64,000 bases of DNA from Mordavella massiliensis (GTDB lineage: Bacteria; Bacillota; Clostridia; Lachnospirales; Lachnospiraceae): positions 1-64,000 of the forward strand of contig NZ_JACJLV010000012.1 of NCBI RefSeq assembly GCF_016902415.1. Direction: 5' to 3'. The notes under the pieces were generated by a model. The model ran no database searches. It was not told the origin of the DNA and saw only the letters and a list, made by a program, of their open reading frames with translations. Below, in pieces: positions 1 through 8,541 of the stretch (position 1 is the stretch's first letter; the number at the start of each line of letters is the position of its first letter). Position numbers and translations under genes: made by a program.

Positions 1-26
1 ACTTAAAACAGGAGCAGAAAATACGA

Positions 27-686
27 GTGATCAGTTATAAAGATGTTAAGAAAAATGAAGAAATCAACGCATTGATCGAAAAAGGCAATGATGTATTATA
101 TGAGCTGGGGTATACGGAGCATTCCAGAAAACATGCGGCCAGAGTCGCCCAGCGGGCCGGAGAGATTCTTGAAAAATTAGAGTTTGACGAACACGAGGTA
201 GAACTTGCCAGGATTGCAGGATATATGCATGATATCGGCAACTGCGTCAACCGGAACAACCATGCGCACAGCGGGGCGATACTGGCATATCAGATCTTGA
301 GGGAAGAGGATCTGTCCATTAATGACGTTCTTACAATAGTGACAGCCATCGGGCATCACGATGAAGCTACCGGGACATCAGTAGACGCCGTCTCTGCGGC
401 GCTGATCCTGGCGGACAAGACGGATGTGAGAAGAAACCGGGTGCAGAACCGCAACCCGGCAAACTTTGACATCCATGACCGGGTCAATTATGCGGCGCTG
501 AAAGCGGCTCTGGAACTGAAAGAAGAAAAGAAAGTGATTCAGATGAATCTGGAACTGGACGATTCCATCTGTACGGTGATGGATTACTTTGAGATCTTTC
601 TTGAACGGATGTTGATGTGCCGCAGGGCCGCAGAAGTGCTGGGGTGCCGGTTCAAGCTGGTGGCGAACGGGAACAAGTTATGCTGA
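27..686 (+). CDS. HD-domain phosphohydrolase
   Basis: This 219-aa soluble protein belongs to the HD superfamily of metal-dependent phosphohydrolases. The signature His-Asp pair is visible as MHDIGN near residues 67-72. Further candidate metal ligands are the HAH around residues 79-81 and the GHHD around residues 110-113. The start is GTG with AGGAG about 12 bases upstream; no better in-frame start is seen. The family cleaves phosphomonoester or phosphodiester bonds in nucleotides, but nothing here identifies the substrate. A strong hairpin terminator follows directly, so this gene ends a transcript whose beginning lies left of the window. The family call is secure; the specific function is unknown. 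Confidence 0.8.
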   Translation: MISYKDVKKNEEINALIEKGNDVLYELGYTEHSRKHAARVAQRAGEILEKLEFDEHEVELARIAGYMHDIGNCVNRNNHAHSGAILAYQILREEDLSINDVLTIVTAIGHHDEATGTSVDAVSAALILADKTDVRRNRVQNRNPANFDIHDRVNYAALKAALELKEEKKVIQMNLELDDSICTVMDYFEIFLERMLMCRRAAEVLGCRFKLVANGNKLC

Positions 687-696
687 AAACCGAATG

Positions 697-733
697 AAAG
701 CCATCTGTCAGAAGTGCTGACAGATGGCTTTTT
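697..733 (+). terminator. Intrinsic terminator after the HD hydrolase
   Basis: An 11-bp perfect stem (GCCATCTGTCA pairing with TGACAGATGGC) closes a 7-base loop and is followed by five T residues. It begins 11 bases after the stop codon of the HD-domain gene. Confidence 0.93.
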
Positions 734-766
734 GCATGAGATTGGATAAAAAGTCAATTGAGGATA

Positions 767-795
767 TTGACAAATATAGTCTGCATCTTTATAAT
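767..795 (+). promoter_or_regulatory. Consensus sigma-A promoter of the ArsR/ABC operon
   Basis: TTGACA at 767-772 and TATAAT at 790-795 are separated by 17 bases, a perfect vegetative consensus. It lies 65 bases before the regulator gene and just after the preceding terminator. Confidence 0.9.
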
Positions 796-822
796 GCACC
801 TACCTTAAGGGAAAACAACATA

Positions 823-842
823 GATTCACTAATTAGTAAATC
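823..842 (+). promoter_or_regulatory. Palindromic candidate operator
   Basis: The 20-bp inverted repeat GATTCACTAA/TTAGTAAATC matches in 9 of 10 positions per arm. It sits between the consensus promoter and the start of the ArsR-type gene, downstream of the expected transcription start. That position and symmetry suit autorepression by the dimeric winged-helix protein encoded next to it. The link to that protein is inferred. Confidence 0.6.
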
Positions 843-859
843 AAAGGAAGGGCAGAATC

Positions 860-1819
860 ATGATTTTAGATCAGTGGAAAAGTGAGGGAATGGATGTGAC
901 CATCTCTTATCTGCCGGTGTGGGAACTGTGCTATTCCATGCATGTGCTTTCAGAACCGGATCATCACCTTTACCGGAGAAAGTGGTCAAAAAGGGTAGAA
1001 GAAGAATTTCCGGATCTTGTGAAGAGAATCCGTGATTATAGCGAGGTGACTTGTCAGTGGACGCTCTTTATTGATGTTCCTGTATGGAGCGAGATGCGCC
1101 AAATGGAGATTCCGGAGTTTTTTGCGTTTCTGCGGAAGAAGGAAATCTTCTGGTGGAACCAGGCGGCAGAGACGCTTGGGAAGAAACTGACCATTCTGGA
1201 GCGAAGGGATATCCTTGGGATTTTTCAGGACTATTACGAGCAGATATTCCGGAGAGAAGAAATGATCCTTCGGGCTTACCTTGTCAGAGTCCTGGAGAGG
1301 GAGCGGGAATTTTGCATAGAACATGGCGTCTGGGAATGGTGTAAAACCATTCATGAGAGAATGCGTGTGGAAGAGACCCAGGTCCGATACCTGAAGAATC
1401 GGGACTTTGTCTATCAGAAGAAAGATATCCGGAGAATTTATCTTACGGCAAGTACTTTTCTGGAACCGCATCTGTGGCTGTATCAGCATGACACGGAGCT
1501 GGAGGTGGTTAAAAGCATCCGGGTGGAGCAGCCGGAAGATTATCATTTGCCGGAACAGACAGTGCTGGTGTTCAAGGCGCTTGGAGACCGGTCCAGGCTG
1601 AATATTGTAAGGCTTTTATTCCGCGGAGTAAAAACGACACAAGAGCTTGCTGCAAAGCTGGGGTTGAGCGAGGCGGCGGTGTCCAAGCATCTGAAGATTC
1701 TAAGCGAGGCAAAGCTGGTAAAGAAGAAGGCAAGCGGTCATTATATGGAGTATACCCTGAATATGGAAGTGGTTGACTTTATTCCCTATACTTTTTATGA
1801 AATGCTGACCAGATTCTGA
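860..1819 (+). CDS. ArsR-family regulator with long N-terminal domain
   Basis: The last 85 or so residues of this 319-aa protein form an ArsR winged helix: FKALGDRSRLNIVRLL followed by a recognition helix around LGLSEAAVSKHLKIL. The first 230 residues are not a classical ArsR part. They look helical and charged, as in DUF5937-type ArsR fusions, and may bind an effector. Start ATG has AAAGGAAGG upstream. It is the first gene of an operon with two ABC-2 permeases and an ATPase, so it probably controls that exporter. No CXC metal-binding motif of arsenic or cadmium sensors is seen in the recognition region, so a metal signal is not supported. Confidence 0.85.
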   Translation: MILDQWKSEGMDVTISYLPVWELCYSMHVLSEPDHHLYRRKWSKRVEEEFPDLVKRIRDYSEVTCQWTLFIDVPVWSEMRQMEIPEFFAFLRKKEIFWWNQAAETLGKKLTILERRDILGIFQDYYEQIFRREEMILRAYLVRVLEREREFCIEHGVWEWCKTIHERMRVEETQVRYLKNRDFVYQKKDIRRIYLTASTFLEPHLWLYQHDTELEVVKSIRVEQPEDYHLPEQTVLVFKALGDRSRLNIVRLLFRGVKTTQELAAKLGLSEAAVSKHLKILSEAKLVKKKASGHYMEYTLNMEVVDFIPYTFYEMLTRF

Positions 1820-1851
1820 ACCGAAGACAGGAAATGAAAAGGAGGAGCAAT

Positions 1852-2658
1852 ATGAATCTTATCTGGTCGACTTACCGGCGGATCAGGACCGGGATCTTGC
1901 GGGCGGTGCCGTGGTCTTTTATGGTGTCCAGGATTACGACTGGAGTAATCCAGATTATTATTCCTTATTTTATTTATGTGTTTTTTATGGAAAGAAATGT
2001 CACAGACACCTTTTACGCATATGCAGGCGGCGCTGATTATATGACTTATGTGGTGCTGGGATCCGCTTTAAACGTGCTGGCGGTTTCTACATTGATGAAT
2101 ATTGGAAGGGCGCTGATCACAGAACTTCGGGAGGGAACTTTAGAAATGCTCCTGTTGTCGCCTTCACCGAGAGGCCCTTATTTTGCCGGGTGCCTGCTGG
2201 AACAGACAACCCGGGCGCTGCTGGAATTTGCAGCGGTACTGGTGGTGGGCGCCTGTTGCGGAGCAAAGCTTGGAAGAATATTTACGGTTTCTGCACTGTT
2301 TGCTATCGCGCTTGCCGTTTTTGGATTTTTTTGCATGGGGCTTTTGCTTTCGGGGGTCATGCTGTATACAAGAGATACATATATCACGCAAAATACCCTG
2401 TTTGTATCCATGAGCCTGGTCTGCGGGATTGCGTTTCCTATTCAGTATCTGCCGCAGTGGGTGCAAAATGTGGCTCAGATATTTCCGCTGACTCCCGCGG
2501 TCACTCTGTTTCGGAATGTGGTGACCGGCGGGCAGGGACTTCTGGAAAACGGACAGCTTATTTTACAGGTTCTTTTGCTGTCGGCAGTGTATCTTTCCGC
2601 TGGCTTTCTCTGGAACCGGAAGCTTGAGCGGTCTCTTCTGGAGAGCATGTTCGGATAA
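1852..2658 (+). CDS. ABC-2 type transporter permease
   Basis: This 268-aa integral membrane protein has about six hydrophobic segments and the architecture of ABC-2 permeases. It includes the conserved stretch TELREGTLEMLLLSPSP before the third membrane segment. Start 1852 is preferred over the upstream in-frame ATG at 1834 because AAGGAGG lies in between, at the right distance from 1852. It is the second gene of the regulator-exporter operon and should pair with the second permease at 3492 around the ATPase encoded between them. The substrate is unknown; drugs or lipids are typical of the family. Confidence 0.85.
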   Translation: MNLIWSTYRRIRTGILRAVPWSFMVSRITTGVIQIIIPYFIYVFFMERNVTDTFYAYAGGADYMTYVVLGSALNVLAVSTLMNIGRALITELREGTLEMLLLSPSPRGPYFAGCLLEQTTRALLEFAAVLVVGACCGAKLGRIFTVSALFAIALAVFGFFCMGLLLSGVMLYTRDTYITQNTLFVSMSLVCGIAFPIQYLPQWVQNVAQIFPLTPAVTLFRNVVTGGQGLLENGQLILQVLLLSAVYLSAGFLWNRKLERSLLESMFG

Positions 2659-2689
2659 ATAATATTTGTGAAAATGAGGTGGAAAACAG

Positions 2690-3547
2690 ATGATACAGGC
2701 AGAGCACTTGTCAAAAACATATGTATTAAAAGAAAAGAGCCATCTGTTCGGGAAAAGGAAGGTACGGCAAATTTCGGCGGTCCGTGATATTTCACTGGAG
2801 ATACCGAAGGGAAAGATCACGGGTGTCCTGGGGATCAACGGAGCCGGAAAAACTACCACGATCCGGATGCTGGCATCTTTGATCACGCCTACTTCGGGGA
2901 GTCTTACGATGGATGGCGTGGATGCGGTGAAGAATCATCTCTGGGTGAAAGAGCGGATCAATATGATCTCAGGCGGAGAGAGAAATCTCTACTGGCGGCT
3001 GACGGCGCAGGAAAATCTCCGCTATTTCGGAAGTCTGTACGGGATCGGGAAAAAAGAACTGGAGGAAAGGATCGGAGAACTTCTGAAAACGGTGGGACTG
3101 GAGGAAGCAAAAGACATTCCGGTGGAACGGTATTCCAAGGGGATGAAACAGAGGCTGCAGATTGCGAGAGGGCTGATCAATGAGCCAGAGTATCTGTTTT
3201 TGGATGAACCGACTCTGGGACTGGATATTTTGATCGCAAAGGAAATCAGGGAGCTGATCCACTCGCTGGCAAAGGAGAGGGGAAAAGGCATCCTTCTGAC
3301 GACTCATTATATCAGTGAAGCGGAAGAGTTGTGCGACTATATCTATGTGCTGGATCAGGGGCAGATCATTGCCAGAGGCACCAAGGAGGAGTTGAAGGAG
3401 ATTTTTAAGGTGAAGCCCCGGATGGTGGTGCAGGAGATGAGTCTGGAGGAAGTCCTGATGAAGATTATCAAACGATCGAGAGGTGAAGGGGATGGAAAAG
3501 ATTCTGCGTGTCATGAAGGCGGAGATCATCAAACAGCAGCAGTATGA
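2690..3547 (+). CDS. ABC transporter ATP-binding protein
   Basis: This 285-aa nucleotide-binding subunit shows Walker A GINGAGKTT near residue 50, a divergent signature YSKGMKQR, Walker B YLFLDEPTLGLD, and the H-loop LLTTHY. The family order and the C-terminal extension fit the DrrA/CcmA group that drives ABC-2 exporters. ATG start with a GAGGTGG site upstream. Its 3' end overlaps the following permease by about 55 bases, indicating translational coupling. It most likely energises a heterodimeric exporter made of the two flanking permeases. Confidence 0.92.
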   Translation: MIQAEHLSKTYVLKEKSHLFGKRKVRQISAVRDISLEIPKGKITGVLGINGAGKTTTIRMLASLITPTSGSLTMDGVDAVKNHLWVKERINMISGGERNLYWRLTAQENLRYFGSLYGIGKKELEERIGELLKTVGLEEAKDIPVERYSKGMKQRLQIARGLINEPEYLFLDEPTLGLDILIAKEIRELIHSLAKERGKGILLTTHYISEAEELCDYIYVLDQGQIIARGTKEELKEIFKVKPRMVVQEMSLEEVLMKIIKRSRGEGDGKDSACHEGGDHQTAAV

Positions 3548-4301
3548 TTATCATTCTTATTTTGTCTGGTGTTCGCTTCTGATCTGGCCGGTCCTCGGAT
3601 TTCTGGAGGTCTACTATACTTACAAACCTTTTGCGTTTACCGGCTATCTGGGAATCCATGACAGCGGTGATCTGCTGGCGTTTCTTGGAACCGGATATAT
3701 GGCGTACACCTGCTTCTGGTCTATGGTGCAGAATGCCTGGTCCATGTCTTTGCAGGAGCGGGAGGACGGAACGCTGGAAATCACTTTTCTGACGCCTGCA
3801 AGCCGGATGGCGATGAATTACGGGAAAGCGCTGGGCGCTCTGATCCAGGAAGTGTGGATGTTCGGATGCTTTTGTCTGTTTGTATTATTTTATACGCATA
3901 CGTTGACTTTGGAAAATCTGTGGGCGCTGCCGTTGTTTTTATGCTTGCTGTTGTTCTCTTCTATGATATGGGGCGGCATGCTGAATGCGATTTTTCTGTA
4001 TTCCAGGGATGCGTCAATGATCATGGATGTGTTTGACGCGCCCATGATCCTGTTTGCAGGAACCAGGATTCCGGTGCAGTGTTTTCCGGTATGGGCAAAG
4101 GTAATATCTTTACTTTTCCCCCTGACATATTGCCTGAATATCATCCGCTTTATTCTGGGCATTCAGGGCGGAGGAGCAGAGATCATGCCGGATCTGGCCG
4201 GGCTTGTCATCTGCCTGGGTGTGATGGCGGGAGTGACCGCCTGGCTGATCAGACGGGTGGAAAAGCATAACAGGGAAACAGGAGAACTGCAGTTTTATTA
4301 A
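3492..4301 (+). CDS. ABC-2 type transporter permease, second subunit
   Basis: This membrane protein of about 269 residues has six hydrophobic segments and the ABC-2 motif QEREDGTLEITFLTPASR, matching the equivalent motif in the first permease of the operon. An upstream GTG at 3483 is in frame, but ATG 3492 is better placed behind the AGGTGAAGGGG stretch. It overlaps the end of the ATPase gene. Two different permeases flanking one ATPase suggest a heterodimeric channel. The last codons form the left arm of a terminator hairpin, so transcription of the operon stops here. Confidence 0.85.
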   Translation: MEKILRVMKAEIIKQQQYDYHSYFVWCSLLIWPVLGFLEVYYTYKPFAFTGYLGIHDSGDLLAFLGTGYMAYTCFWSMVQNAWSMSLQEREDGTLEITFLTPASRMAMNYGKALGALIQEVWMFGCFCLFVLFYTHTLTLENLWALPLFLCLLLFSSMIWGGMLNAIFLYSRDASMIMDVFDAPMILFAGTRIPVQCFPVWAKVISLLFPLTYCLNIIRFILGIQGGGAEIMPDLAGLVICLGVMAGVTAWLIRRVEKHNRETGELQFY

Positions 4302-4320
4302 CTGTGGTTCTCCTGTTGTT
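4277..4320 (+). terminator. Terminator of the ABC operon, overlapping the stop codon
   Basis: AACAGGAGAAC and GTTCTCCTGTT form an 11-bp perfect outer stem, extended by AGTT/AACT around a short loop. The left arm lies in the final codons of the permease. Only a weak T-rich tail (GTTGTTAT) follows. Confidence 0.7.
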
Positions 4321-4356
4321 ATAGAAACCGTATTCTTTACGAACAGACCGGATCGC

Positions 4357-5811
4357 TTACAGCGCTGATTTTAATGGAAGGGCTTCCTTTACTTTTTCCA
4401 CGCCTTCGCCGATGATAGCCTGGGTTCTGGCTGCGGATTCGTCTGCTTCTTCTTTGATGCCTGTAACGCCGGTTACGTCTTCCAGATTTTCGGTGTCATC
4501 GACCGGCAGGACCAGGAAAGCGGCATCCTTCTCACCGGGATAGCGGTGCGTCCACATGGGAGTGAAGGTCACATCTTCCAGCGTAACCTTTCCCTTTTTG
4601 TTGCTGGAAAGGGAGAGGCTTAAGAGGTAACTGTCCTCGGTTTCGCCTGTGGGCAGTTCTTCTGTCATATATTCGATCTGCTGGTTGGACAGGAAATTTC
4701 CGATGGCATAAGCGCAGAGCATCTGGTGCTTGCCGTCTGTGGAAGTCAGCACATCTACCGGCTGGATCACATGAGGATGGCTGCCGATCAGAGTGTCGAT
4801 TCCCAGGTCGCAAAGTTCCTGTGCGATCGTTTCCTGCTGCTCAGACGGAGTGGTCTGGTATTCGTTGCCCCAGTGCATATAGGCGATGGTGTACTGGGCG
4901 CCTTCTTTTTTCATGGCTGCGAGAGAATTTTCTACTTCCGCATAGAAGGAATCCAGATCATTGTAGTTAAAGGAATTGATCAGCGGGGCAATCTCCTCGG
5001 ACAGAGGAATGGAATTAATGGAAACTTCGCCGTCCTCTTCTGTGGTTTCAAATACATAACTGATCACGCCGATCTTAATTCCGTTTACATCCACTACATT
5101 GTAGGTCTTTTGCTCTTCGTCAGAGCGGGTGCCCAGATAACCAAGATCTCGCTCCTTTAGTACGTCCATGGTGCGTAAAAGCCCCTCATCCCCGCCGTCA
5201 TATACATGATTGCTGGCAAGATTGATCATGTCAAAGCCGCATCCTGCCAGGGAATCCGCCAGGGCATCGGGGGAGCGGAAGATCGGATAGCTGCTGTAGC
5301 CAGCCTCTTCTCCGGCCAGAGAGGTCTCCAGAGTAACGGTGGCCATGTCAGAAGCTTCGATCAGATCCCTGCAATAGTCAAAGATGGGATCGTAATTGTA
5401 GGTATTATCTTCAGAATTATAATAGGTGGCAGACTCCATGATCGGTCCGTGGAAAACCACATCCCCCGCCGCCGTCCAGGTGGCTTTGGAAGGCGTGAAC
5501 TGCGCTTCCGCGGCTGCCTTTTCTGCTTCTGCTTTCTTTTGCAGTTCTTCTTTGGTAGGAACTGCAAGAGAAGTCAGAGCGGCAAGGAGGATCCCGCAAA
5601 GGATAATGCCAAACAAAAAAATGTAGAAATTGCGGTCGCTTTCCAGGAAATAGGATAAGTCAGATCTGCGGCGATTTCTGTGATGAGAATGTGCCTTATG
5701 GGATTCGGTGTGATGAGAAGCATGGAGACGCCGGTGTTCCAGCCGTTCCAGCTTCTCCTGACGCTCCATCCGTTCCTGGGCTTTCTTTCTGTGTTCTTCA
5801 AATTCAGACAT
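4357..5811 (-). CDS. CapA-family (poly-gamma-glutamate capsule type) protein
   Basis: The extracytoplasmic part has the CapA metallophosphoesterase-like fold: AAGDVVFHGP, NLASNHVYDGGDEGL, YMHWGNEY and IGSHPHVIQ carry the conserved Asp, Asn and His metal ligands. Before it lie an Arg/His-rich cytoplasmic segment and a single membrane anchor (FYIFLFGIILCGILLAALTS). The frame continues upstream to a TTG at 5904, but that region is part of a repeat. ATG at 5811 is chosen, giving about 484 residues, though its ribosome site is weak. CapA proteins act in gamma-polyglutamate or other surface-polymer handling; no capB or capC lies beside it, so the role here is open. Confidence 0.82.
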   Translation of the reverse strand: MSEFEEHRKKAQERMERQEKLERLEHRRLHASHHTESHKAHSHHRNRRRSDLSYFLESDRNFYIFLFGIILCGILLAALTSLAVPTKEELQKKAEAEKAAAEAQFTPSKATWTAAGDVVFHGPIMESATYYNSEDNTYNYDPIFDYCRDLIEASDMATVTLETSLAGEEAGYSSYPIFRSPDALADSLAGCGFDMINLASNHVYDGGDEGLLRTMDVLKERDLGYLGTRSDEEQKTYNVVDVNGIKIGVISYVFETTEEDGEVSINSIPLSEEIAPLINSFNYNDLDSFYAEVENSLAAMKKEGAQYTIAYMHWGNEYQTTPSEQQETIAQELCDLGIDTLIGSHPHVIQPVDVLTSTDGKHQMLCAYAIGNFLSNQQIEYMTEELPTGETEDSYLLSLSLSSNKKGKVTLEDVTFTPMWTHRYPGEKDAAFLVLPVDDTENLEDVTGVTGIKEEADESAARTQAIIGEGVEKVKEALPLKSAL

Positions 5812-5907
5812 ATCTCTTGTTGAGCCTTGTTTGTCAGATAAAAAAGGCTCTCCCCCTCTTTCGTGTGATACATTTATTGTAACGCCGGAATAGAAGAAAA
5901 ACAAGAG

Positions 5908-5953
5908 TCAAATGGGGACGGGGGATTTTCAGAAATCCCCCGTCCCCATTTGA
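5908..5953. repeat. Family B palindromic repeat, copy B1
   Basis: A near-perfect palindrome with arms TCAAATGGGGACGGGGGATT and its complement around a short centre. It lies between the convergent... same-strand genes for the MFS transporter (upstream in transcription) and the CapA protein. Its first half supplies the final codons and TGA of the MFS gene. The core is shared with copies at 51.6, 51.7 and 56.9 kb. Confidence 0.9.
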
Positions 5954-7149
5954 AGGCGTCCGGCAGTAGCAGCCAGTAAGAATACGGCGCCGCAGAACAG
6001 GCAGTTGAAGGCAAGGCCGGTTTCCAGGCCTGCCAGGTCATTGATGATCCCTACGATCCAGGGCCCGAACATGCCGCCGAGTCCGCCGAATGCCAGGAAG
6101 ATCCCCAGTGTCCGGCCGGTATGGCCGGTGCTGATCTCGGAGATGACAGCCGTGGATGTGGGAAAGATGATGGAATAACAGAATCCGCTGGCAGATGTAA
6201 GAAGGGCCAGGGATTCCGGTCCTGCAATCCCGCCAAGGATGCAAATGGCTGCAAGGAGCGAGGCGGCCAGGATGCTTCGGACGTGGCCCGCCCGGTCAAC
6301 GAACAGGCTGCCACAGAGCCGTCCCAGTGTGATCCCGATATAAAAAAGGGAAAGGCCGGTGGAAGCTTCCAGTATGGAAAAGTGCTTCACATGACAATAG
6401 AAGTCCACCAGCCAGGTGGCGGTGCCGATTTCAGCCGCCATATAAGCGAAGTTCGATAGATTCATGGATAATACGGCCAGGCTTCGGGCCCTGCGCGGAT
6501 GTCTGGCAGAGGTTGCGCCCTCCCGGAAGGAGCCGGGGGAAGGGGCGGAAGTTTCTTTCGCATTTCCGGCATGTCGGAAGGAGGCGGGCCAGCGCAGAAG
6601 GACGAAATATACGGCAGCCGGGACGGCGATCAGCAGTCCGGACCGGTAGATTAACCGCCAGGAAACGCCCTGGTCGAGAAAGAGACCGGCAATCATGGGA
6701 GTGACAAACGCGCCGCAGCCGGCAATGGCAGCCAGTATATTTAAGTAACGGCCCTTCTTTTCCTTATAGATGGCGGCAATGATGTTACAGCCGCCAAGCT
6801 CCAGGGAACCAAGGCCGATCCCGATAAAGAAGATAAATGCAATGAGAGCGAGAAGCCCGGAAGAGGCGGCATATCCGGCTACACCGAAGATCAAAGAGCA
6901 GGCTGCCAGTACCAGGGTGAATTTCGGCCCGGTCCGGTCAGCCAGGATGCCGACCAGCAGTGTGGCGGCAAAATATCCGGCGTATTGTCCCATGACAACA
7001 GAGCCGCCCGCGGTATAGCTAAGATCCAGATCTGTCAGCAGTACCGAAAGGGTAGCGCCCCGCATGCTGTCAAACATACCGAAGAGCAGATAACTCAGAA
7101 ATCCGCCCAGTGTCAGAATGATAAGCTGGCGTCTGGTGAGTTTTGGCAT
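5929..7149 (-). CDS. MFS transporter
   Basis: This 406-aa protein has about 12 hydrophobic segments and typical major facilitator features, including the A-loop-like LADRTGPKF after the second segment and a central polar loop of about 35 residues. ATG 7149 is chosen over 7188 because AGGAGGAAG precedes it. The last residues (MGTGDF) are read from the family B repeat, so the native C-terminus appears to have been replaced or extended by it. It is divergent from the AraC regulator at 7272 with 122 bases between, which suggests that regulator may control it. The substrate cannot be told; proton-coupled sugar, drug or organic-acid transport are all possible. Confidence 0.88.
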   Translation of the reverse strand: MPKLTRRQLIILTLGGFLSYLLFGMFDSMRGATLSVLLTDLDLSYTAGGSVVMGQYAGYFAATLLVGILADRTGPKFTLVLAACSLIFGVAGYAASSGLLALIAFIFFIGIGLGSLELGGCNIIAAIYKEKKGRYLNILAAIAGCGAFVTPMIAGLFLDQGVSWRLIYRSGLLIAVPAAVYFVLLRWPASFRHAGNAKETSAPSPGSFREGATSARHPRRARSLAVLSMNLSNFAYMAAEIGTATWLVDFYCHVKHFSILEASTGLSLFYIGITLGRLCGSLFVDRAGHVRSILAASLLAAICILGGIAGPESLALLTSASGFCYSIIFPTSTAVISEISTGHTGRTLGIFLAFGGLGGMFGPWIVGIINDLAGLETGLAFNCLFCGAVFLLAATAGRLQMGTGDF

Positions 7150-7271
7150 AATCTTCCTCCTGTGTCTTGTATATTTCTCCGGGTTCAAGTATGATTATAT
7201 CAGCAAAAAATGTGGACAGATAATAATATCGAGCCTAAAAATATGACAATTTCGTCAAACAGGAGGAAATC

Positions 7272-8189
7272 ATGATAGAATTTGGCGATACCATCACAGA
7301 TGAAAGAGGGAGGGAAGACCTGGGGCATGTGGCCGGGGGATTTCCGGTAGGGTGTTATTTTGACGATCTGAGCCATAAGACCATTCCCTGGCACTGGCAC
7401 GGGGAAATGGAGGCAGGGATCGTGGCGGAAGGGAGGATCCGGTTCCGGACGCCGGGGCAGGACCTTTCCCTGTCAAAAGGAGACGGCTTCTTTGTAAACA
7501 GTGAAGTCCTGCATGAGATGCACCGTGAAGAGGAGGGCCCCTGCGAGGTGCATATCCTGGCGTTTCAGCCGGAACTTGCAGGCGCGAAAGGCAGTATATT
7601 CTGGGATAAATATATTTTTCCGGTTCTTGGAAACCCGCAGCTGGAAGGAATGGGGCTGGACCGGGATCTTCGAAAACCAGTAAGGGATCTGATCGAGGAC
7701 GCCTGGCTTGCCTGTGTAAAAGAAGAGGAAGGCTTTGAGATCCGGGTACGGGAAGATCTGACCCGGCTATTACTGCTTCTTGGCGGGAAATATCCGGCGT
7801 CTGCCGGAAAGGAAAAGGGCGGCCGGGAAAGATCCAGGCGGTACAATGAGCGGATGAAGCAGATGCTGACATTTATCCGGGAACACTATGGAGAACCGCT
7901 GACTGCAGAGCAGATCGCGGCCAGCGCCTCAGTCAGCCCAAGCGAGTGTCTGCGGTGTTTCCGGAGCGTGCTTGGGACTACGCCGATTTCTTATCTGCGG
8001 GATTACCGGCTTCAGACGGCTGCAAAACTGCTTGCCGGAACCTCCCGGAAAATATCCGATATCACGGACCAGTGCGGATTTTCGGAAATGAGTTACTTTG
8101 CCAAATCCTTCCGCGAAATGTACCACTGTACGCCCTCGGCTTACCGGAACGGAGCGGATCCTGTCCGGACAGGGGAGGGGAAATATTGA
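7272..8189 (+). CDS. AraC-family transcriptional regulator
   Basis: The 305-aa protein has an N-terminal cupin-like sensor domain (HWHGEMEAGIVAEGRIRFR and following beta-rich residues to about 120). A C-terminal AraC DNA-binding domain lies at about 200-298, with two helix-turn-helices; the second includes ISDITDQCGFSEMSYFAKSF and the terminal HCTPSAYR. Start ATG has AGGAGG eight bases upstream. The divergent orientation to the MFS transporter makes that gene a likely target, with a small-molecule ligand such as a sugar bound by the cupin. The family call is firm; the regulon is inferred. Confidence 0.92.
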   Translation: MIEFGDTITDERGREDLGHVAGGFPVGCYFDDLSHKTIPWHWHGEMEAGIVAEGRIRFRTPGQDLSLSKGDGFFVNSEVLHEMHREEEGPCEVHILAFQPELAGAKGSIFWDKYIFPVLGNPQLEGMGLDRDLRKPVRDLIEDAWLACVKEEEGFEIRVREDLTRLLLLLGGKYPASAGKEKGGRERSRRYNERMKQMLTFIREHYGEPLTAEQIAASASVSPSECLRCFRSVLGTTPISYLRDYRLQTAAKLLAGTSRKISDITDQCGFSEMSYFAKSFREMYHCTPSAYRNGADPVRTGEGKY

Positions 8190-8213
8190 CATTTCCGGAA
8201 ACTGTGGTATGAT
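8186..8213 (+). promoter_or_regulatory. Candidate promoter of the thi operon
   Basis: TTGACA at 8186-8191 and TATGAT at 8208-8213 are spaced by 16 bases. The -35 box overlaps the stop codon of the araC-type gene. It precedes the structured leader and thiS by about 130 bases. Confidence 0.7.
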
Positions 8214-8219
8214 AAGGGA

Positions 8220-8305
8220 GATGTGAATATCGGAAACATAGAGTGAACAAGGGTTCATGAAGGGGTGCACCACCGCGGGTGTATTGCTTTGTGAACCCTT
8301 TTTTG
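8220..8305 (+). promoter_or_regulatory. Structured leader with terminator upstream of thiS
   Basis: AAGGGTTCA (8249-8257) pairs with TGAACCCTT (8292-8300) and is followed by a run of six T, an intrinsic terminator ahead of thiS. Within the loop TGCACC can pair with GGTGTA, giving an extended stem around ACCGC. The TPP riboswitch signatures CUGAGA and ACCUGA are absent, and the loop ACCGCGGG is only superficially like a T-box. A candidate cis-regulatory RNA of the type found before thiS genes in Firmicutes is the best reading. Confidence 0.55.
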
Positions 8306-8345
8306 TCCCATGGGAAATCTGTTTTCGGGAAAGGAGAACCGGATC

Positions 8346-8540
8346 ATGAAAGTAAATGGAGAAGAGAAAGTCCTGGAAAAAGAGATCCTGCTTTCTGAAT
8401 ATCTGGAGCAGGAAGGATATCAGACCGGGCGGATCGCTGTGGAGCGAAACGGAGAGATCATTCCGAAAAGAAATTATAAGGCAACCATTCTTCACAATGA
8501 CGATGTGCTGGAAGTGGTGAGTTTTGTAGGAGGAGGCTAA
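8346..8540 (+). CDS. thiS: Sulfur carrier protein ThiS
   Basis: This 64-aa ubiquitin-fold protein ends in GGG, the C-terminal glycine tail that is adenylated and converted to a thiocarboxylate as sulfur donor for the thiazole ring of thiamine. Start ATG 8346 follows AAAGGAG; an upstream in-frame ATG at 8310 overlaps the leader and lacks a ribosome site. The conserved NDDVLEVVSFVGGG terminus fits the family. It opens the thiSFGE operon, one base before thiF. Confidence 0.93.
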   Translation: MKVNGEEKVLEKEILLSEYLEQEGYQTGRIAVERNGEIIPKRNYKATILHNDDVLEVVSFVGGG

Positions 8541-8541
8541 G

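Noticed and set aside
8220-8305. TPP riboswitch or T-box before thiS
   Set aside because: The TPP signatures CUGAGA and ACCUGA are absent, and ACCGCGGG lacks the GGTGG context and specifier stem of a T-box; kept only as an unassigned structured leader.
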